Origin: Moheibacter sp035515075
GTDB lineage: Bacteria > Bacteroidota > Bacteroidia > Flavobacteriales > Weeksellaceae
Assembly: GCA_035515075.1 (NCBI GenBank)
Contig: DATJBZ010000017.1
Coordinates: 1 to 64,000 of the forward strand
DNA length: 64,000 nt
Direction: 5' to 3'
Shown here: piece after piece, positions 53,659 through 63,577 of the stretch
How the letters are laid out: the number at the start of each line of letters is the position of its first letter
Numbering within the stretch: position 1 is the first letter of the stretch
Position numbers and translations under genes: made by a program
The notes under the pieces: model-generated
The model's input: only the letters and a program-made list of their open reading frames with translations
Database searches by the model: none
What the model was told of the DNA's origin: nothing

Positions 53659-54378
53659 ATGGCTGAAAATTTAGTGATCATTCCCACCTACAATGAAAAA
53701 GACAACATCGAGAATGTGTTGAACCAAGTTTTTTCGCTCTCCGTTCCTTTTGATGTTTTGATTGTGGATGACAGCTCACCGGATGGGACTGCACAGATTG
53801 TACAAAGATTTCAAACCCGCTTTCCGCAACTGCATTTGGAAATCAGAAAAGAAAAAGAAGGCTTAGGAAAAGCTTATACACATGGCTTTAAATGGGCGCT
53901 TCAAAAGGATTACCAGTACATTTTTGAAATGGACGCGGACTTGTCGCACAACCCCAAGGATTTACCACGTTTACTAAAAGCCTTAAAAAAAGGTGCAGAT
54001 TTGGCCGTCGGTTCACGCTATTCGCACGGCGTCAATGTCGTCAACTGGCCCATGTCAAGAGTATTGCTGTCATTCATCGCTTCAAAATACGCTAGACTCG
54101 TTACCGGCTTACCCATTTCAGATGCGACTGCTGGTTTTGTAGGCTACAAAAGAATCGTTTTGGAAACAATTGATTTGAACCAAATCAAATTCAAAGGTTA
54201 TGGTTTTCAAATTGAAATGAAATACAAAGCTTGGAAAAACAAATTCCAACTGGAAGAAGTACCTATCGTCTTTACCAACCGGGTGGCTGGAGAATCAAAA
54301 ATCAACGCGAACATCATGGGAGAAGCTGTTTTTGGCATTTTAATGTTGAGAATCCGTAGTATATTTGGTCGATTATGA
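53659..54378 (+). CDS. Polyprenol-monophosphomannose synthase-like glycosyltransferase
   Basis: This 239-residue family 2 glycosyltransferase has IIPTYNEKDNIENVL, VDDSSPDGT, MDADLSHNP (DxD metal site) and the Dpm1-type GFVGYKR followed by GYGFQIEMKYKAW. It transfers mannose or a similar sugar from a nucleotide donor to polyprenyl phosphate. It is co-translated with the DUF4296 gene (ATGA overlap). Confidence 0.92.
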   Translation: MAENLVIIPTYNEKDNIENVLNQVFSLSVPFDVLIVDDSSPDGTAQIVQRFQTRFPQLHLEIRKEKEGLGKAYTHGFKWALQKDYQYIFEMDADLSHNPKDLPRLLKALKKGADLAVGSRYSHGVNVVNWPMSRVLLSFIASKYARLVTGLPISDATAGFVGYKRIVLETIDLNQIKFKGYGFQIEMKYKAWKNKFQLEEVPIVFTNRVAGESKINANIMGEAVFGILMLRIRSIFGRL

Positions 54379-54755
54379 GAAATGCAATCCTACTTTTGGC
54401 CCTTTCATTTTTTGCTGTCAGTTGTTATCACACCATTGACAAGCCCAAACATTTGGTGGAAAAAGACAAAATGATCACCACTTTGGTACAAATCTACCTG
54501 CACCAACAATCTGCCTACATGAACGAGGTGCCGAGCAGTGAATGGAATCCGACCGAAAATGACGCCCAACTCATCACCGCACAAGGTTTGGACATTCAAC
54601 AATTCACCGAGAGCTACCGTTACTACGTTTTGAATCCAGATGATTTCACTGAAATTCTCAAGGGCATAGAAGCTGAATTGGAGAAACACCTTCCCGAAGA
54701 AGACCGGCTAAAACGCATAGAAAACAAAAAGGAATTGGAAAAAAATAAAAAGTAA
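54375..54755 (+). CDS. DUF4296 lipoprotein
   Basis: This 126-residue protein has lipoprotein signal LSFFAVSC followed by the DUF4296 pattern KPKHLVEKDKM, then helices with SYRYYVLNPDDFTEILKGIE. The C-terminus is highly charged. Bacteroidota-specific family of unknown function. Coupled to the glycosyltransferase by a 4-nt overlap. Confidence 0.85.
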   Translation: MRNAILLLALSFFAVSCYHTIDKPKHLVEKDKMITTLVQIYLHQQSAYMNEVPSSEWNPTENDAQLITAQGLDIQQFTESYRYYVLNPDDFTEILKGIEAELEKHLPEEDRLKRIENKKELEKNKK

Positions 54756-54778
54756 AATGGTTATTTTTCGGCCATTTT
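54754..54778. terminator. Hairpin between convergent genes
   Basis: AAAATGG (54754-54760) pairs with CCATTTT (54772-54778) around an 11-nt loop, followed by T residues. It overlaps both stop codons and can serve both genes. Confidence 0.5.
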
Positions 54779-55525
54779 TTGAATGAATTTCAAGGTGGTT
54801 TCCGCCGCTTCTATAAAAGACAAATGCCCCGATAGAACCGTCAAAACGGAAATGTTTTCTTTTTTAGGCAACACTTTCTCAAAAGCTTTCACATCAATGA
54901 TTGTATCGAACTCACCATGAATGATGCCTATCTCACCCGAAAATTCATCCAAAACAAAACTGCGGTCTTTTCGCAACCGCATCCCTTGCAAAGCAGCTTT
55001 TACGCCTTCAATTTCGGTAGACAACGCCATGGCTTGCATGGTTTCTTTTTCTAAATGAAACCGTTGAGTATCATGAAACAATCCTGAAAAACTCAATTTC
55101 ACCAACAAGTCAAAATTGCGGTCCACCATAGCCACCATCCGCAAACGAAGCGCCTTTTTTTCAGCATCATCTGCCAAAGTCGAAGCATTCATCAAAACAA
55201 AGGAAGCTACTTTTTCTGGAAACAATTCCGCCAAAGCCAACACCACATAACCACCCATCGAATGTCCCACAAACATCGATTTTTGGAGATTCAACGCTTC
55301 CAAAACCTCGACCACTTTCTCCGCCATGAATTCCATCGTATGCGTTGCAGCATCAACTTCGGATTCTCCATGCCCAGGCAAATCAATGGCAACCACTTGA
55401 TAATTCTTCGCCAACTCATTGGCAAATTCCGTCCACATCGTTAAATTCTCCAAATAACCATGCAACAAAACAATGGGTTTTCCTTGTCCTTTACTTCGGA
55501 AGTGTAATCGGTTTTTCATTTTCAT
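54761..55525 (-). CDS. Alpha/beta-fold hydrolase
   Basis: Start at ATG 55525 (254 residues); an ATG at 55519 is also possible. The hydrolase fold shows LLHGYLENLTMW (oxyanion region), nucleophile elbow GHSMGG (Ser), a late Asp in HGEFDTI and final His in SGHLSF. It is an esterase or lipase-like enzyme with unknown substrate. Confidence 0.9.
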   Translation of the reverse strand: MKMKNRLHFRSKGQGKPIVLLHGYLENLTMWTEFANELAKNYQVVAIDLPGHGESEVDAATHTMEFMAEKVVEVLEALNLQKSMFVGHSMGGYVVLALAELFPEKVASFVLMNASTLADDAEKKALRLRMVAMVDRNFDLLVKLSFSGLFHDTQRFHLEKETMQAMALSTEIEGVKAALQGMRLRKDRSFVLDEFSGEIGIIHGEFDTIIDVKAFEKVLPKKENISVLTVLSGHLSFIEAAETTLKFIQKMAEK

Positions 55526-55557
55526 AAATCCTTGTAAATTTACACAAAGTTTCAAGT

Positions 55558-56100
55558 ATGCGCTCAGTGGTTTTGCTCTCTATTTTTGCTTCAATGTTCA
55601 TTTCTTGCCAAATGGAACCCAAAACACCTGTGGCCCAACCCCAAGATTTTGACCACAAAGCCTATGCAGACAATTTAAAAAACAGCAAACGAAACCTTTC
55701 GTCAAATCTTCAGACAGAAGAAAGCCTCGTCGATACTTCTGAATTTGCTGTTCCAGAAAAACAACTTCCCAACCTTCCAGCAGATACTATTTTCTTGAAA
55801 GCCATCTATGGCGTTGCCCGAATCGATACTGCGAAATTGGCCAATCAAAAACTTGTTTTTGTTTTAAATACCGATACCGCGCGACATTTGGAAATCAACT
55901 TGTCAACCCAAGACAGTTTGGCCGCATTGCAAATTGACCAAATCATCGATGAAAATGGAAATGCCTCTGGCCCTTTTGAAAAATCAGTCAGATTTCCCAT
56001 CGAAAAACAAGGCATTCACCGAATTATATTGGACGCTTCTTCTACCCAAAACGACCGCTGGCAAGGCAGTTTTCAATTGGAAGCAAAATTAATTTGGTAA
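55558..56100 (+). CDS. Lipoprotein of unknown function
   Basis: This 180-residue protein has signal peptide SVVLLSIFASMFISC, a Pro/Gln-rich linker and a beta-rich domain of about 110 residues (FLKAIYGVARIDTAKL). No family recognised. Divergent from the hydrolase. Confidence 0.78.
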   Translation: MRSVVLLSIFASMFISCQMEPKTPVAQPQDFDHKAYADNLKNSKRNLSSNLQTEESLVDTSEFAVPEKQLPNLPADTIFLKAIYGVARIDTAKLANQKLVFVLNTDTARHLEINLSTQDSLAALQIDQIIDENGNASGPFEKSVRFPIEKQGIHRIILDASSTQNDRWQGSFQLEAKLIW

Positions 56101-56182
56101 ACTGAACCAAAGTTTCATAAAGTTTTTAAAAAACAATGTAACAAATCTTTATTTTGAGAAACTAATACGTCAATTACAATTA

Positions 56183-57502
56183 ATGATTATGAAAAAAATT
56201 GGACTTATGTTCGCATTCATGGGCGTATTGGGCAGTCAATCCTATGCGCAAAAGATAGAATTTGAAGAATACGATTTGCCCAATGGTTTGCATGTTATTT
56301 TGCACCAAGACCATTCGGCACCTGTTGTTGTCACTTCAGTCATGTACCATGTTGGCGCAAAAGATGAACAAGCAGACCGCACAGGATTTGCACACTTTTT
56401 TGAGCATTTATTGTTCGAAGGAACCGAGAATATCGGAAGAGGAGAGTGGTTTAAAATTGTTTCTTCCAATGGCGGAATCAACAATGCCAATACCACCGAT
56501 GACCGAACCTATTACTACGAAGTTTTCCCTTCCAATAACCTTCAAATGGGCTTGTGGATGGAATCAGAACGTTTGATGCATCCTGTGATCAACCAAATTG
56601 GAGTAACGACCCAAAATGAAGTGGTCAAAGAAGAAAAAAGATTGCGCATCGACAACCAACCTTATGGCAATTTATTGAAAGCGGTGAAAGAAAACCTATT
56701 CAAAAACCACCCATACCGTTGGACCACCATTGGTGAAATGGAGCATTTGGATGCGGCGCAATTGGACGAGTTTTTGGCATTTTTTGATAAATTCTACATT
56801 CCCAACAATGCGGTTTTGGTCGTAGCGGGAGATTTCCAAAAAGAGGAAGCCAAAAAAATGATTGCTGATTACTTTGGTCCAATTAAAAAAGGCGTGGTCA
56901 CTCCTAAGAAACAATATGTTGAAGAACCCATCACACAAGAAATTAGAGCGAGTTGGGAAGATCCAAACGTTCAAATTCCGATGTTGATCACAGCGTACAG
57001 AACACCTTCAATGAAAACAAAAGATGCCCGTGTTTTGGACATGATTTCCATGATTTTAAGTGATGGGAAGAGTTCAAGACTGTACAAGAAATTGGTCGAT
57101 ACAGAGAAAAAAGCATTGGAGGTTTCTTCCTTCAACTACAGCCAAGAGGATTATGGCACCTACTTTATTTTTGGATTACCGATCGGCGAAACCACTTTGG
57201 AAGATTTGGGTAAAAGCTTTTCTGAAGAAATCAAAAAGTTGCAGACGGATTTGATTTCTGAAAGAGAATACCAAACCTTGATCAATAAATTGGAGAATGA
57301 ATACGTGAATTCCAACGCCAATTTAGAAGGAGTTGCACACAGTTTGGCAGAATATTATTTGTTGTACAAAGATGTTCATTTGATCAACAACGAAATGGAC
57401 ATTTACCGTTCGATCAGCAGAGAAGACATCAGAAATGCTGCAAAAAAGTACTTGAACGACAACCAAAGACTCTTTTTGGAATACGGTCCTGAAAAAAAAT
57501 AA
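56183..57502 (+). CDS. M16 zinc protease, catalytic partner
   Basis: This 439-residue secreted or periplasmic protease has a signal peptide ending SQSYAQ. The M16 zinc motif HFFEH is at 71-75, with downstream glutamates in NEVVKEEKRL. A second M16 C-terminal domain follows. It lies 27 nt upstream of a second M16-like protein that lacks the zinc motif, the usual active/inactive heterodimer arrangement. Confidence 0.93.
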   Translation: MIMKKIGLMFAFMGVLGSQSYAQKIEFEEYDLPNGLHVILHQDHSAPVVVTSVMYHVGAKDEQADRTGFAHFFEHLLFEGTENIGRGEWFKIVSSNGGINNANTTDDRTYYYEVFPSNNLQMGLWMESERLMHPVINQIGVTTQNEVVKEEKRLRIDNQPYGNLLKAVKENLFKNHPYRWTTIGEMEHLDAAQLDEFLAFFDKFYIPNNAVLVVAGDFQKEEAKKMIADYFGPIKKGVVTPKKQYVEEPITQEIRASWEDPNVQIPMLITAYRTPSMKTKDARVLDMISMILSDGKSSRLYKKLVDTEKKALEVSSFNYSQEDYGTYFIFGLPIGETTLEDLGKSFSEEIKKLQTDLISEREYQTLINKLENEYVNSNANLEGVAHSLAEYYLLYKDVHLINNEMDIYRSISREDIRNAAKKYLNDNQRLFLEYGPEKK

Positions 57503-57529
57503 ACACTTAGAATCAACAAATTAGAAAAA

Positions 57530-59569
57530 ATGAAAAATTTAATATACATCTTCGTTATGGTGTTTTTTGCCTCTGGAACTTTTGCACAAGTGGACAGATC
57601 ACAACCCAAACCAGGCCCTGCTCCGAAAGTAAATCTAGGAAAACCACAGAGTTTTGAGTTGAAAAACGGACTGAAAGTCATGGTCGTAGAAAACCATAAA
57701 TTGCCACGTGTCAGCATGACCTTGAGCTTGGACAATCCTCCTTTTACTGAAGGAAACAAAAAAGGAATCCACGACATCAGTGGAAGTTTAATTGGAAATG
57801 GCACCCATAAAATCTCAAAAGACAACTTCCAAGAAGAAGTAGATTTCATGGGATCTTCCATCAACTTTCATGCTTCTGGGGCTTACGCCAACACGCTTTC
57901 AAAGTATTTTTCAAGAACTCTGGAATTGATGGCACAAGGATTCATCGATCCTAAATTCACCCAAGAAGATTTTGACAAAGACATTGCACGATACATTGAT
58001 GGATTGAAATCACAAGAGAAAAGCGTTCAAGCCAATGCGCAAAGAGTAGAAAACGTTTTGGTTTTTGGTGCAAACCATCCCAATGGCGAATTCACCACAG
58101 AAGAGAAATTGAAAGCATTGAACTTGAATGACGTAAAAAACCATTACAAAAATTACATCGTTCCCAACAATGCGTATTTGATCGTTTTGGGCGATGTGAA
58201 ATTTGCTGAGGTCAAGAAATTGGTCGAAAAAGAATTTGGAAAATGGAAAAAAAGCGATTTGCCAAAAACCCAATTCGATGCACCTAAAAACGTAGCCAAA
58301 ACGGAAATCAACTTTGTGGACATGCCCAATGCGGTCCAATCAGAAATTGCGATTTTGAGCACAGTGAATTTGAAAATGACCGACAATGACTATTTTGCAG
58401 CATTGGTGGCCAATCAAATTTTTGGGGGTGATTTCAACAGTTATTTGAACATGAATTTGAGAGAAGCCAACGGCTGGACCTACGGTGCACGCTCTTCCAT
58501 TCGTGGTGACAAATACACCAGCAAGTTCAAAGCTTCGTCCTCTGTTAGAAATGAAGTGACCGACAGCGCTGTTTTTGAAGCGATCAAAGAACTGAAAAGA
58601 ATCCGTACAGAGAAAGTAGATGCACAAGCTTTGGCAACGGTAAAAGCGGGTTTGATTGGTAAATTCGTCATGGATGCTGAAAAACCAGAATTCGTGGCCA
58701 GACAAGCGCTTTTGACCCAAACCCAACAATTGCCTGCCAATTATTATGAAAATTACATCCAAAACATCAACGATGTAAGCATTGAAGATGTAAAAAAAGC
58801 GGCACAAAAATACTTTAGCTTAGACAACGCCCGTATTTTGGTCGTTGGGAAAGGAAGTGAAGTACTGAAAGGCTTGGAACGTTTGGGCTATCCAATCAAC
58901 TACTACGACCGTTTTGGCAATGCAACCAGCAAACCAGAGCAAAAACAAGTGGATGCCAATGTCAGCATTGCTTCAATTTTCGACAAATACATTCAAGCCA
59001 TTGGTGGTGACAAAGTCAAAACTGTGAAAAATATGGTGGCCAACTATGAAACCGAAATGCAAGGAATGAAAATCAACATGAAACAAATTTCAACCACCGA
59101 TGGACAGAACTTGACATTGATCAGCGGCATGGGCATGGAATTTCAAAAAACAGTTTTTGACGGAAAAAAAGGCTACAATGCTGTCCAAGGACAAAAATCT
59201 GACTTGACCGAAGAAGAAATCAACGCATTAAAATACAATGCATTGCCTTTTCCAGAATTGACTTTGGCCAACAAGGAAGGTTTGACCATCGAAGGCATTG
59301 AAAACTTCAATGGCGAAGACGCTTATGTGATCAAAGATGGAAAAACCAACACTTATTACAGCATCGCTTCAGGATTGAAATTGGGGGCAAGCACTACCAT
59401 GGAAGTCCAAGGTCAAAACATGACTCAAGTAATTTCATTCAAAGCTTACAAAGCATTTGATGGCATCAAAGTTCCTACGGTTTTTACGATGAACGTAGGC
59501 ATGGACATGGAATTTAATTTATTGGATGTAAAATTCAACGAAAACATCGCTGAAACAGAATTCCAATAA
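57530..59569 (+). CDS. M16-like protein lacking the zinc motif (partner subunit)
   Basis: This 679-residue protein has a signal peptide (ending GTFAQ) and two M16 domains. Where HxxEH should be, the sequence reads IHDISGSLIGNGT, so it is not a zinc protease itself. The extra about 190 residues at the C-terminus form a beta-rich domain seen in Bacteroidota members. It probably pairs with the catalytic subunit encoded upstream to form the substrate chamber. Confidence 0.9.
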   Translation: MKNLIYIFVMVFFASGTFAQVDRSQPKPGPAPKVNLGKPQSFELKNGLKVMVVENHKLPRVSMTLSLDNPPFTEGNKKGIHDISGSLIGNGTHKISKDNFQEEVDFMGSSINFHASGAYANTLSKYFSRTLELMAQGFIDPKFTQEDFDKDIARYIDGLKSQEKSVQANAQRVENVLVFGANHPNGEFTTEEKLKALNLNDVKNHYKNYIVPNNAYLIVLGDVKFAEVKKLVEKEFGKWKKSDLPKTQFDAPKNVAKTEINFVDMPNAVQSEIAILSTVNLKMTDNDYFAALVANQIFGGDFNSYLNMNLREANGWTYGARSSIRGDKYTSKFKASSSVRNEVTDSAVFEAIKELKRIRTEKVDAQALATVKAGLIGKFVMDAEKPEFVARQALLTQTQQLPANYYENYIQNINDVSIEDVKKAAQKYFSLDNARILVVGKGSEVLKGLERLGYPINYYDRFGNATSKPEQKQVDANVSIASIFDKYIQAIGGDKVKTVKNMVANYETEMQGMKINMKQISTTDGQNLTLISGMGMEFQKTVFDGKKGYNAVQGQKSDLTEEEINALKYNALPFPELTLANKEGLTIEGIENFNGEDAYVIKDGKTNTYYSIASGLKLGASTTMEVQGQNMTQVISFKAYKAFDGIKVPTVFTMNVGMDMEFNLLDVKFNENIAETEFQ

Positions 59570-59592
59570 CACTATTTTTTTATAGCAAGAAG

Positions 59593-59619
59593 AAGGGTTC
59601 AAATTTGGACCCTTTTTTT
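59593..59619 (+). terminator. Rho-independent terminator
   Basis: AAGGGT (59593-59598) pairs with ACCCTT (59609-59614), with further pairing inside, followed by a run of seven T. It ends the M16 operon. Confidence 0.75.
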
Positions 59620-59698
59620 CTCAATTGACATCACACTTCTCAACACAAACCAGTATAAACCCGTCTAAGACTTTGATTTAAAATGATTTAAATTAAAC

Positions 59699-59729
59699 TT
59701 GTAAAAATTAGACTTATTTTATACTTTTG
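59699..59729 (+). promoter_or_regulatory. Bacteroidota-type promoter of the TPR/ribH operon
   Basis: TTG (59699-59701), a 20-nt spacer and TACTTTTG (59722-59729) fit the TTG-N-TAnnTTTG consensus. The first ATG is at 59751. Confidence 0.6.
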
Positions 59730-59750
59730 CACACTTGAAATTCAATCAAA

Positions 59751-60452
59751 ATGGCGAAAAGCAAAAAGAAACAAGTATATACAACTGAAAAAGTATTGGA
59801 CAGTTTGAACGAAACTGCTTACAAAGCAGAGAATTTTTTTGAAAGACATGCAAAAATCATCATTGGTGTTTTTGTAGCTTTGGCAATTCTCGCCATTGGC
59901 TATTTCGTTTACCTGAAAACGGTTTTGGAGCCCAAATCAGAAAAAGCATTTACTGAAATGATCCAAGCCGATGAATATTTCCAACAAGACTCTATCGTTC
60001 TGGCATTGAAAGGAAGTCCTGGAAGTTTCCAAGGATATGAACAAATCATCGAAAAATACAGCGGAACTGCCGGGGCCAACATTGCACTTTACAAAGCAGG
60101 GATAGCTTATTACAAATTGGGCGATTATGCTTCTTCGGTATCCAGCTTTGAGAAATTCTCCACCAAAGACGAGATTTTGAACGCACAGAAAAATGGAATG
60201 ATTGGGAACGCTTTGGTCGAATCCAACAAATTCAAAGAAGCTTTGCCTTACTATGTCAAAGCAGCAGAAGGCACCAACAACCAATTGATTGAAAATATTT
60301 ATTACGTTAAGGCTGGAAAATTAGCCATGGAGTTGGGACAAAATGAAGCGGCTTTGAAATACTTCCAAACCCTTGCCAACAAATACCCTCAACCCAATGA
60401 CGAGGTACAGAAATACATTGAAAGATTAAAATATTTAAACAGTGGCAACTGA
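59751..60452 (+). CDS. Membrane-anchored TPR protein (YfgM-like)
   Basis: This 233-residue protein has a Lys-rich N-terminus, a coiled region and one membrane helix around 36-53 (IIIGVFVALAILAIGYFVYL), then tetratricopeptide-like repeats (IALYKAGIAYYKLGDYASSV, KEALPYYVKAA, AALKYFQTLANKYP). The layout resembles YfgM, a chaperone linked to SecYEG. Overlaps ribH by 11 nt. Confidence 0.85.
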   Translation: MAKSKKKQVYTTEKVLDSLNETAYKAENFFERHAKIIIGVFVALAILAIGYFVYLKTVLEPKSEKAFTEMIQADEYFQQDSIVLALKGSPGSFQGYEQIIEKYSGTAGANIALYKAGIAYYKLGDYASSVSSFEKFSTKDEILNAQKNGMIGNALVESNKFKEALPYYVKAAEGTNNQLIENIYYVKAGKLAMELGQNEAALKYFQTLANKYPQPNDEVQKYIERLKYLNSGN

Positions 60453-60936
60453 AAATAAAAATTTATCGGCTTACGATAAAAACAATTTACCCAATGCCGA
60501 AGCGTATCGTTTCGGCATTGTTGTTTCGCAGTGGAACGCACACATCACCCACAATCTCCAACAAGGCGCAATTGATGCTTTGCTTGACTTAGGCGCGAAA
60601 GAAGAACACATTTCGAACTTTGCTGTGCCTGGAAGTTTTGAGTTGATTTACGGCGCTGCACAGCTGTGCAAAAAAGAAGCTTTTGATGCCATCATTGTCA
60701 TCGGAAGTGTGATTCGCGGTGAAACCGCTCATTTCGATTATGTTTGCGAAGGCGTGACCCAAGGCATCAAAGATTTGAATGTTCAATCGGACATCCCAGT
60801 TATCTTCTGTGTTTTGACCGATGACAACGAACAACAATCCATCGATCGATCTGGCGGAAAACATGGCAACAAAGGCACAGAAGCAGCCGTTACAGCTGTG
60901 ATCATGGCAGATTTCAAAGAGAAATTAAAGGCTTAA
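60442..60936 (+). CDS. ribH: 6,7-dimethyl-8-ribityllumazine synthase
   Basis: This 164-residue protein starts with GTG at 60442, inside the end of the TPR gene. It catalyses the penultimate step of riboflavin synthesis. Signatures: FGIVVSQWNAHIT, AVPGSFEL and VIRGETAHFDYV (catalytic His in ETAHFD), then VLTDDNEQQ. No FMN riboswitch is visible upstream. Confidence 0.97.
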   Translation: MATENKNLSAYDKNNLPNAEAYRFGIVVSQWNAHITHNLQQGAIDALLDLGAKEEHISNFAVPGSFELIYGAAQLCKKEAFDAIIVIGSVIRGETAHFDYVCEGVTQGIKDLNVQSDIPVIFCVLTDDNEQQSIDRSGGKHGNKGTEAAVTAVIMADFKEKLKA

Positions 60937-61047
60937 AAAGGAGAAACTGATTTTTAATCATCAATTTCCCACCCAATTGACTGCTTTTCTCAAAACATCG
61001 TCCATCGGATTTTAAATTTCAACATTGGATTCGTAACTTTGTTGGCT

Positions 61048-62832
61048 ATGATTTTTACTGGTGATGTCATACAATTGTTGCCTGACCATGTGGCCAACCA
61101 AATCGCAGCAGGCGAGGTGGTACAGCGCCCAGCTTCAGTTGTAAAGGAATTGATGGAGAATGCAGTGGATGCTAAAGCGACCGAAATTGACTTGATTGTC
61201 AAAGACGCGGGCAGGACTTTGATCCAAGTGGTGGACAATGGAGACGGCATGAGTATTACCGATTTGCGTTTGGCATTTGAAAGACATGCTACCTCCAAAA
61301 TTCGCACCACCGAAGACATTTTCCATATACAAACCAAAGGTTTTCGGGGTGAAGCTTTGCCTTCGATCGCTGCCGTAGCGCAAGTCGATGCACAAAGTAG
61401 AAAGCAAGAAGAAGATTTGGGCAATCAACTCATCATCGAAGGGGGAACCGTTCGCGACCAATTGCCCATCGCCAAACCAATTGGTACTTCGATCGCTATT
61501 AAAAATTTATTTTACAATGTACCTGCACGGCGCAATTTCCTGAAATCAAATCCTGTAGAGCTCAAACACATCCAAGAGGAATTTCTAAGGGTAGCCATGG
61601 CGCATGAACAAATCAGTTTTCGTTTTTTTCACAATGACACCGAAGTGTATGTCCTCAAAGCAGGCAATTTGAAACAAAGAATTGTGCAGATTTTTGGTCG
61701 AAAAATCGATGGTCAGTTGGTGCCGATCAACGAAGAAACCGAAGTGGTAAAAATCACGGGCTTTGTCGGCAAACCTGAAAGTGCCAAAAAACAAAGAGGA
61801 GAGCAGTATTTCTTTGTCAATCAACGCTTTATTCGAAGCAGCTATTTGCACAAAGCCGTAGTCGATGCTTTTGAAAATTTGTTGCCCCACCAACATGTAC
61901 CGAGTTATTTCTTGTATTTGACGATCGATCCAGCGAAGATTGACATCAACATCCATCCCACCAAAACCGAAATCAAATTCGAAGAGGATTATGCAATTTT
62001 TGCGATGTTGCGTTCAGCCGTCAAACATTCTTTGGGACAATTCAACATCAGTCCATCTTTGGATTTTGACCAAGATCCGAATTGGGCATTGCTTCCGAGC
62101 AAACCAAAAAATCAATCGATCAGAACGCCTGACGTCCAAGTCAACCGAAATTTCAACCCGTTTGAAAGCCCAACGCAAAGCCATCAAATCGAACCTTTGA
62201 AAAACTTGTATGAAAGTTTCCAATCGTTTGAAACCGAAACTGCACCCATACAAACTACATTGCCCACGGAAGAAATGGAAGAAATCATCGCTTCAGTTTT
62301 TCAATGGCAAAACAAATATTTGATCACCCATTACAACGGCGATTTGCTGGTCATCGACCAAAACCGTGCCCACCAATTGGTGATTTTCGAACAATTGAAA
62401 CAACAAGGCAAAGGCAATGCGCTGAGCCAAAGGTTGCTGTTTCCCATTGAAATTGAAAGCAATCCACAAGAAATCAATGCACTAAAAAGCATCGAAATCG
62501 ATTTGGTAAATTTTGGTTTTGACATCACGTTTCATGCTGAAATCATTCAAATCAATGCTTTGCCCACGGAAGTCAAGGCAGATGATGCTCCCAAAATTTT
62601 TGCGGATTTTTTGGCTGAATTGAATTGGCATGGCACAGTGGATCTCGGCTTGGAAATCACCAAAATTATCGCTAAAAATACCGCCATCAAAAAAGGCGAA
62701 ACTTTGTTACCCGAACAGTCAAAATATTTGGCACAGCAATTGTTACAATTGGAAAAGCCCAATTTTTCCCCTTATGGAAAAGCGGTTTTCGTGCAGATTT
62801 CTGACCAAGAAATTTTCAAAAAATTAAATTAA
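61048..62832 (+). CDS. mutL: DNA mismatch repair protein MutL
   Basis: Start at ATG 61048 (594 residues); the TTG at 61039 is less likely. The GHKL ATPase domain shows IAAGEVVQRPASVVKELMENA, DNGDGM and TKGFRGEALPSI. A variable linker (about 335-410) and a C-terminal dimerisation domain follow. I do not see a clear DQHA-x2-E-x4-E endonuclease motif: the corresponding site reads DQNRAHQLVIFE, so endonuclease activity is uncertain. It is followed by two rhomboid genes with a 1-nt overlap. Confidence 0.95.
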   Translation: MIFTGDVIQLLPDHVANQIAAGEVVQRPASVVKELMENAVDAKATEIDLIVKDAGRTLIQVVDNGDGMSITDLRLAFERHATSKIRTTEDIFHIQTKGFRGEALPSIAAVAQVDAQSRKQEEDLGNQLIIEGGTVRDQLPIAKPIGTSIAIKNLFYNVPARRNFLKSNPVELKHIQEEFLRVAMAHEQISFRFFHNDTEVYVLKAGNLKQRIVQIFGRKIDGQLVPINEETEVVKITGFVGKPESAKKQRGEQYFFVNQRFIRSSYLHKAVVDAFENLLPHQHVPSYFLYLTIDPAKIDINIHPTKTEIKFEEDYAIFAMLRSAVKHSLGQFNISPSLDFDQDPNWALLPSKPKNQSIRTPDVQVNRNFNPFESPTQSHQIEPLKNLYESFQSFETETAPIQTTLPTEEMEEIIASVFQWQNKYLITHYNGDLLVIDQNRAHQLVIFEQLKQQGKGNALSQRLLFPIEIESNPQEINALKSIEIDLVNFGFDITFHAEIIQINALPTEVKADDAPKIFADFLAELNWHGTVDLGLEITKIIAKNTAIKKGETLLPEQSKYLAQQLLQLEKPNFSPYGKAVFVQISDQEIFKKLN

Positions 62833-63575
62833 TGTTTAGACAACCCATCCCCAATGTGACCAAAAACTTGCTGATCATCAATGGTCTTTTCTTTTTGGCA
62901 ACCATCGTTTTTGGCGAAAGAGGAATAGATTTGGTTAAAATGTTAGGTGCATTTTACCCAGAATCACCCAATTTTCAAAGTTGGCAAATCATCACCCACA
63001 TGTTCATGCATGCGCCATTTCCGAACATCTCACACATTTTGTTCAATATGTTTGCCTTGTGGATGTTTGGTTCAACGGTAGAAACCACATTGGGTCCCAA
63101 AAAGTTCCTCATCTTATTTTTTGCGGCTGGTTTGGGGTCTTTTATTTTGTTCAATTTTACCAATTATTTGCAAGTAGAACAATTGAAACCCATCGTCGAG
63201 GCCTCTGGCGTAAACATTCAAGACTTGCTTGCAAACATCAACAATCCTGATTACAAAGTAACCATGACCAACATCGACAAAACACGTGAATTGGTCAATT
63301 ATTATACCACGCCCATGGTCGGTGCTTCAGGTGCGATTTATGGAGTTTTGGTTGCTTTTGGGGTATTGTATCCCAACGCGAAATTGGCCTTGCTATTTTT
63401 CCCTGTGCCAGTCAAAGCCAAATACTTTATTCCCGCATTGATAGCGATTGAATTTTACATGGGATTGGAGAATTACGCTTGGAATCCAGTGGCGCATTTC
63501 GCCCACATCGGTGGGGCATTGATTGGTTTCCTGATCGTACGTCACTGGAAAAAGAATTTACATAGAGAATGGTAA
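62832..63575 (+). CDS. Rhomboid-family intramembrane serine protease
   Basis: This 247-residue protein has about six membrane helices. Catalytic Ser lies in GASGAIYG and catalytic His in AHFAHIGGALIG; the HMFMHAPFPNISHILFNM loop is typical. A loop of about 60 residues is inserted between helices. Start overlaps mutL by 1 nt. Confidence 0.93.
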   Translation: MFRQPIPNVTKNLLIINGLFFLATIVFGERGIDLVKMLGAFYPESPNFQSWQIITHMFMHAPFPNISHILFNMFALWMFGSTVETTLGPKKFLILFFAAGLGSFILFNFTNYLQVEQLKPIVEASGVNIQDLLANINNPDYKVTMTNIDKTRELVNYYTTPMVGASGAIYGVLVAFGVLYPNAKLALLFFPVPVKAKYFIPALIAIEFYMGLENYAWNPVAHFAHIGGALIGFLIVRHWKKNLHREW

Positions 63576-63577
63576 CA

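Noticed and set aside
60250..60442. FMN riboswitch ahead of ribH
   Set aside because: The upstream sequence is coding (TPR gene) and shows no FMN aptamer conserved blocks.
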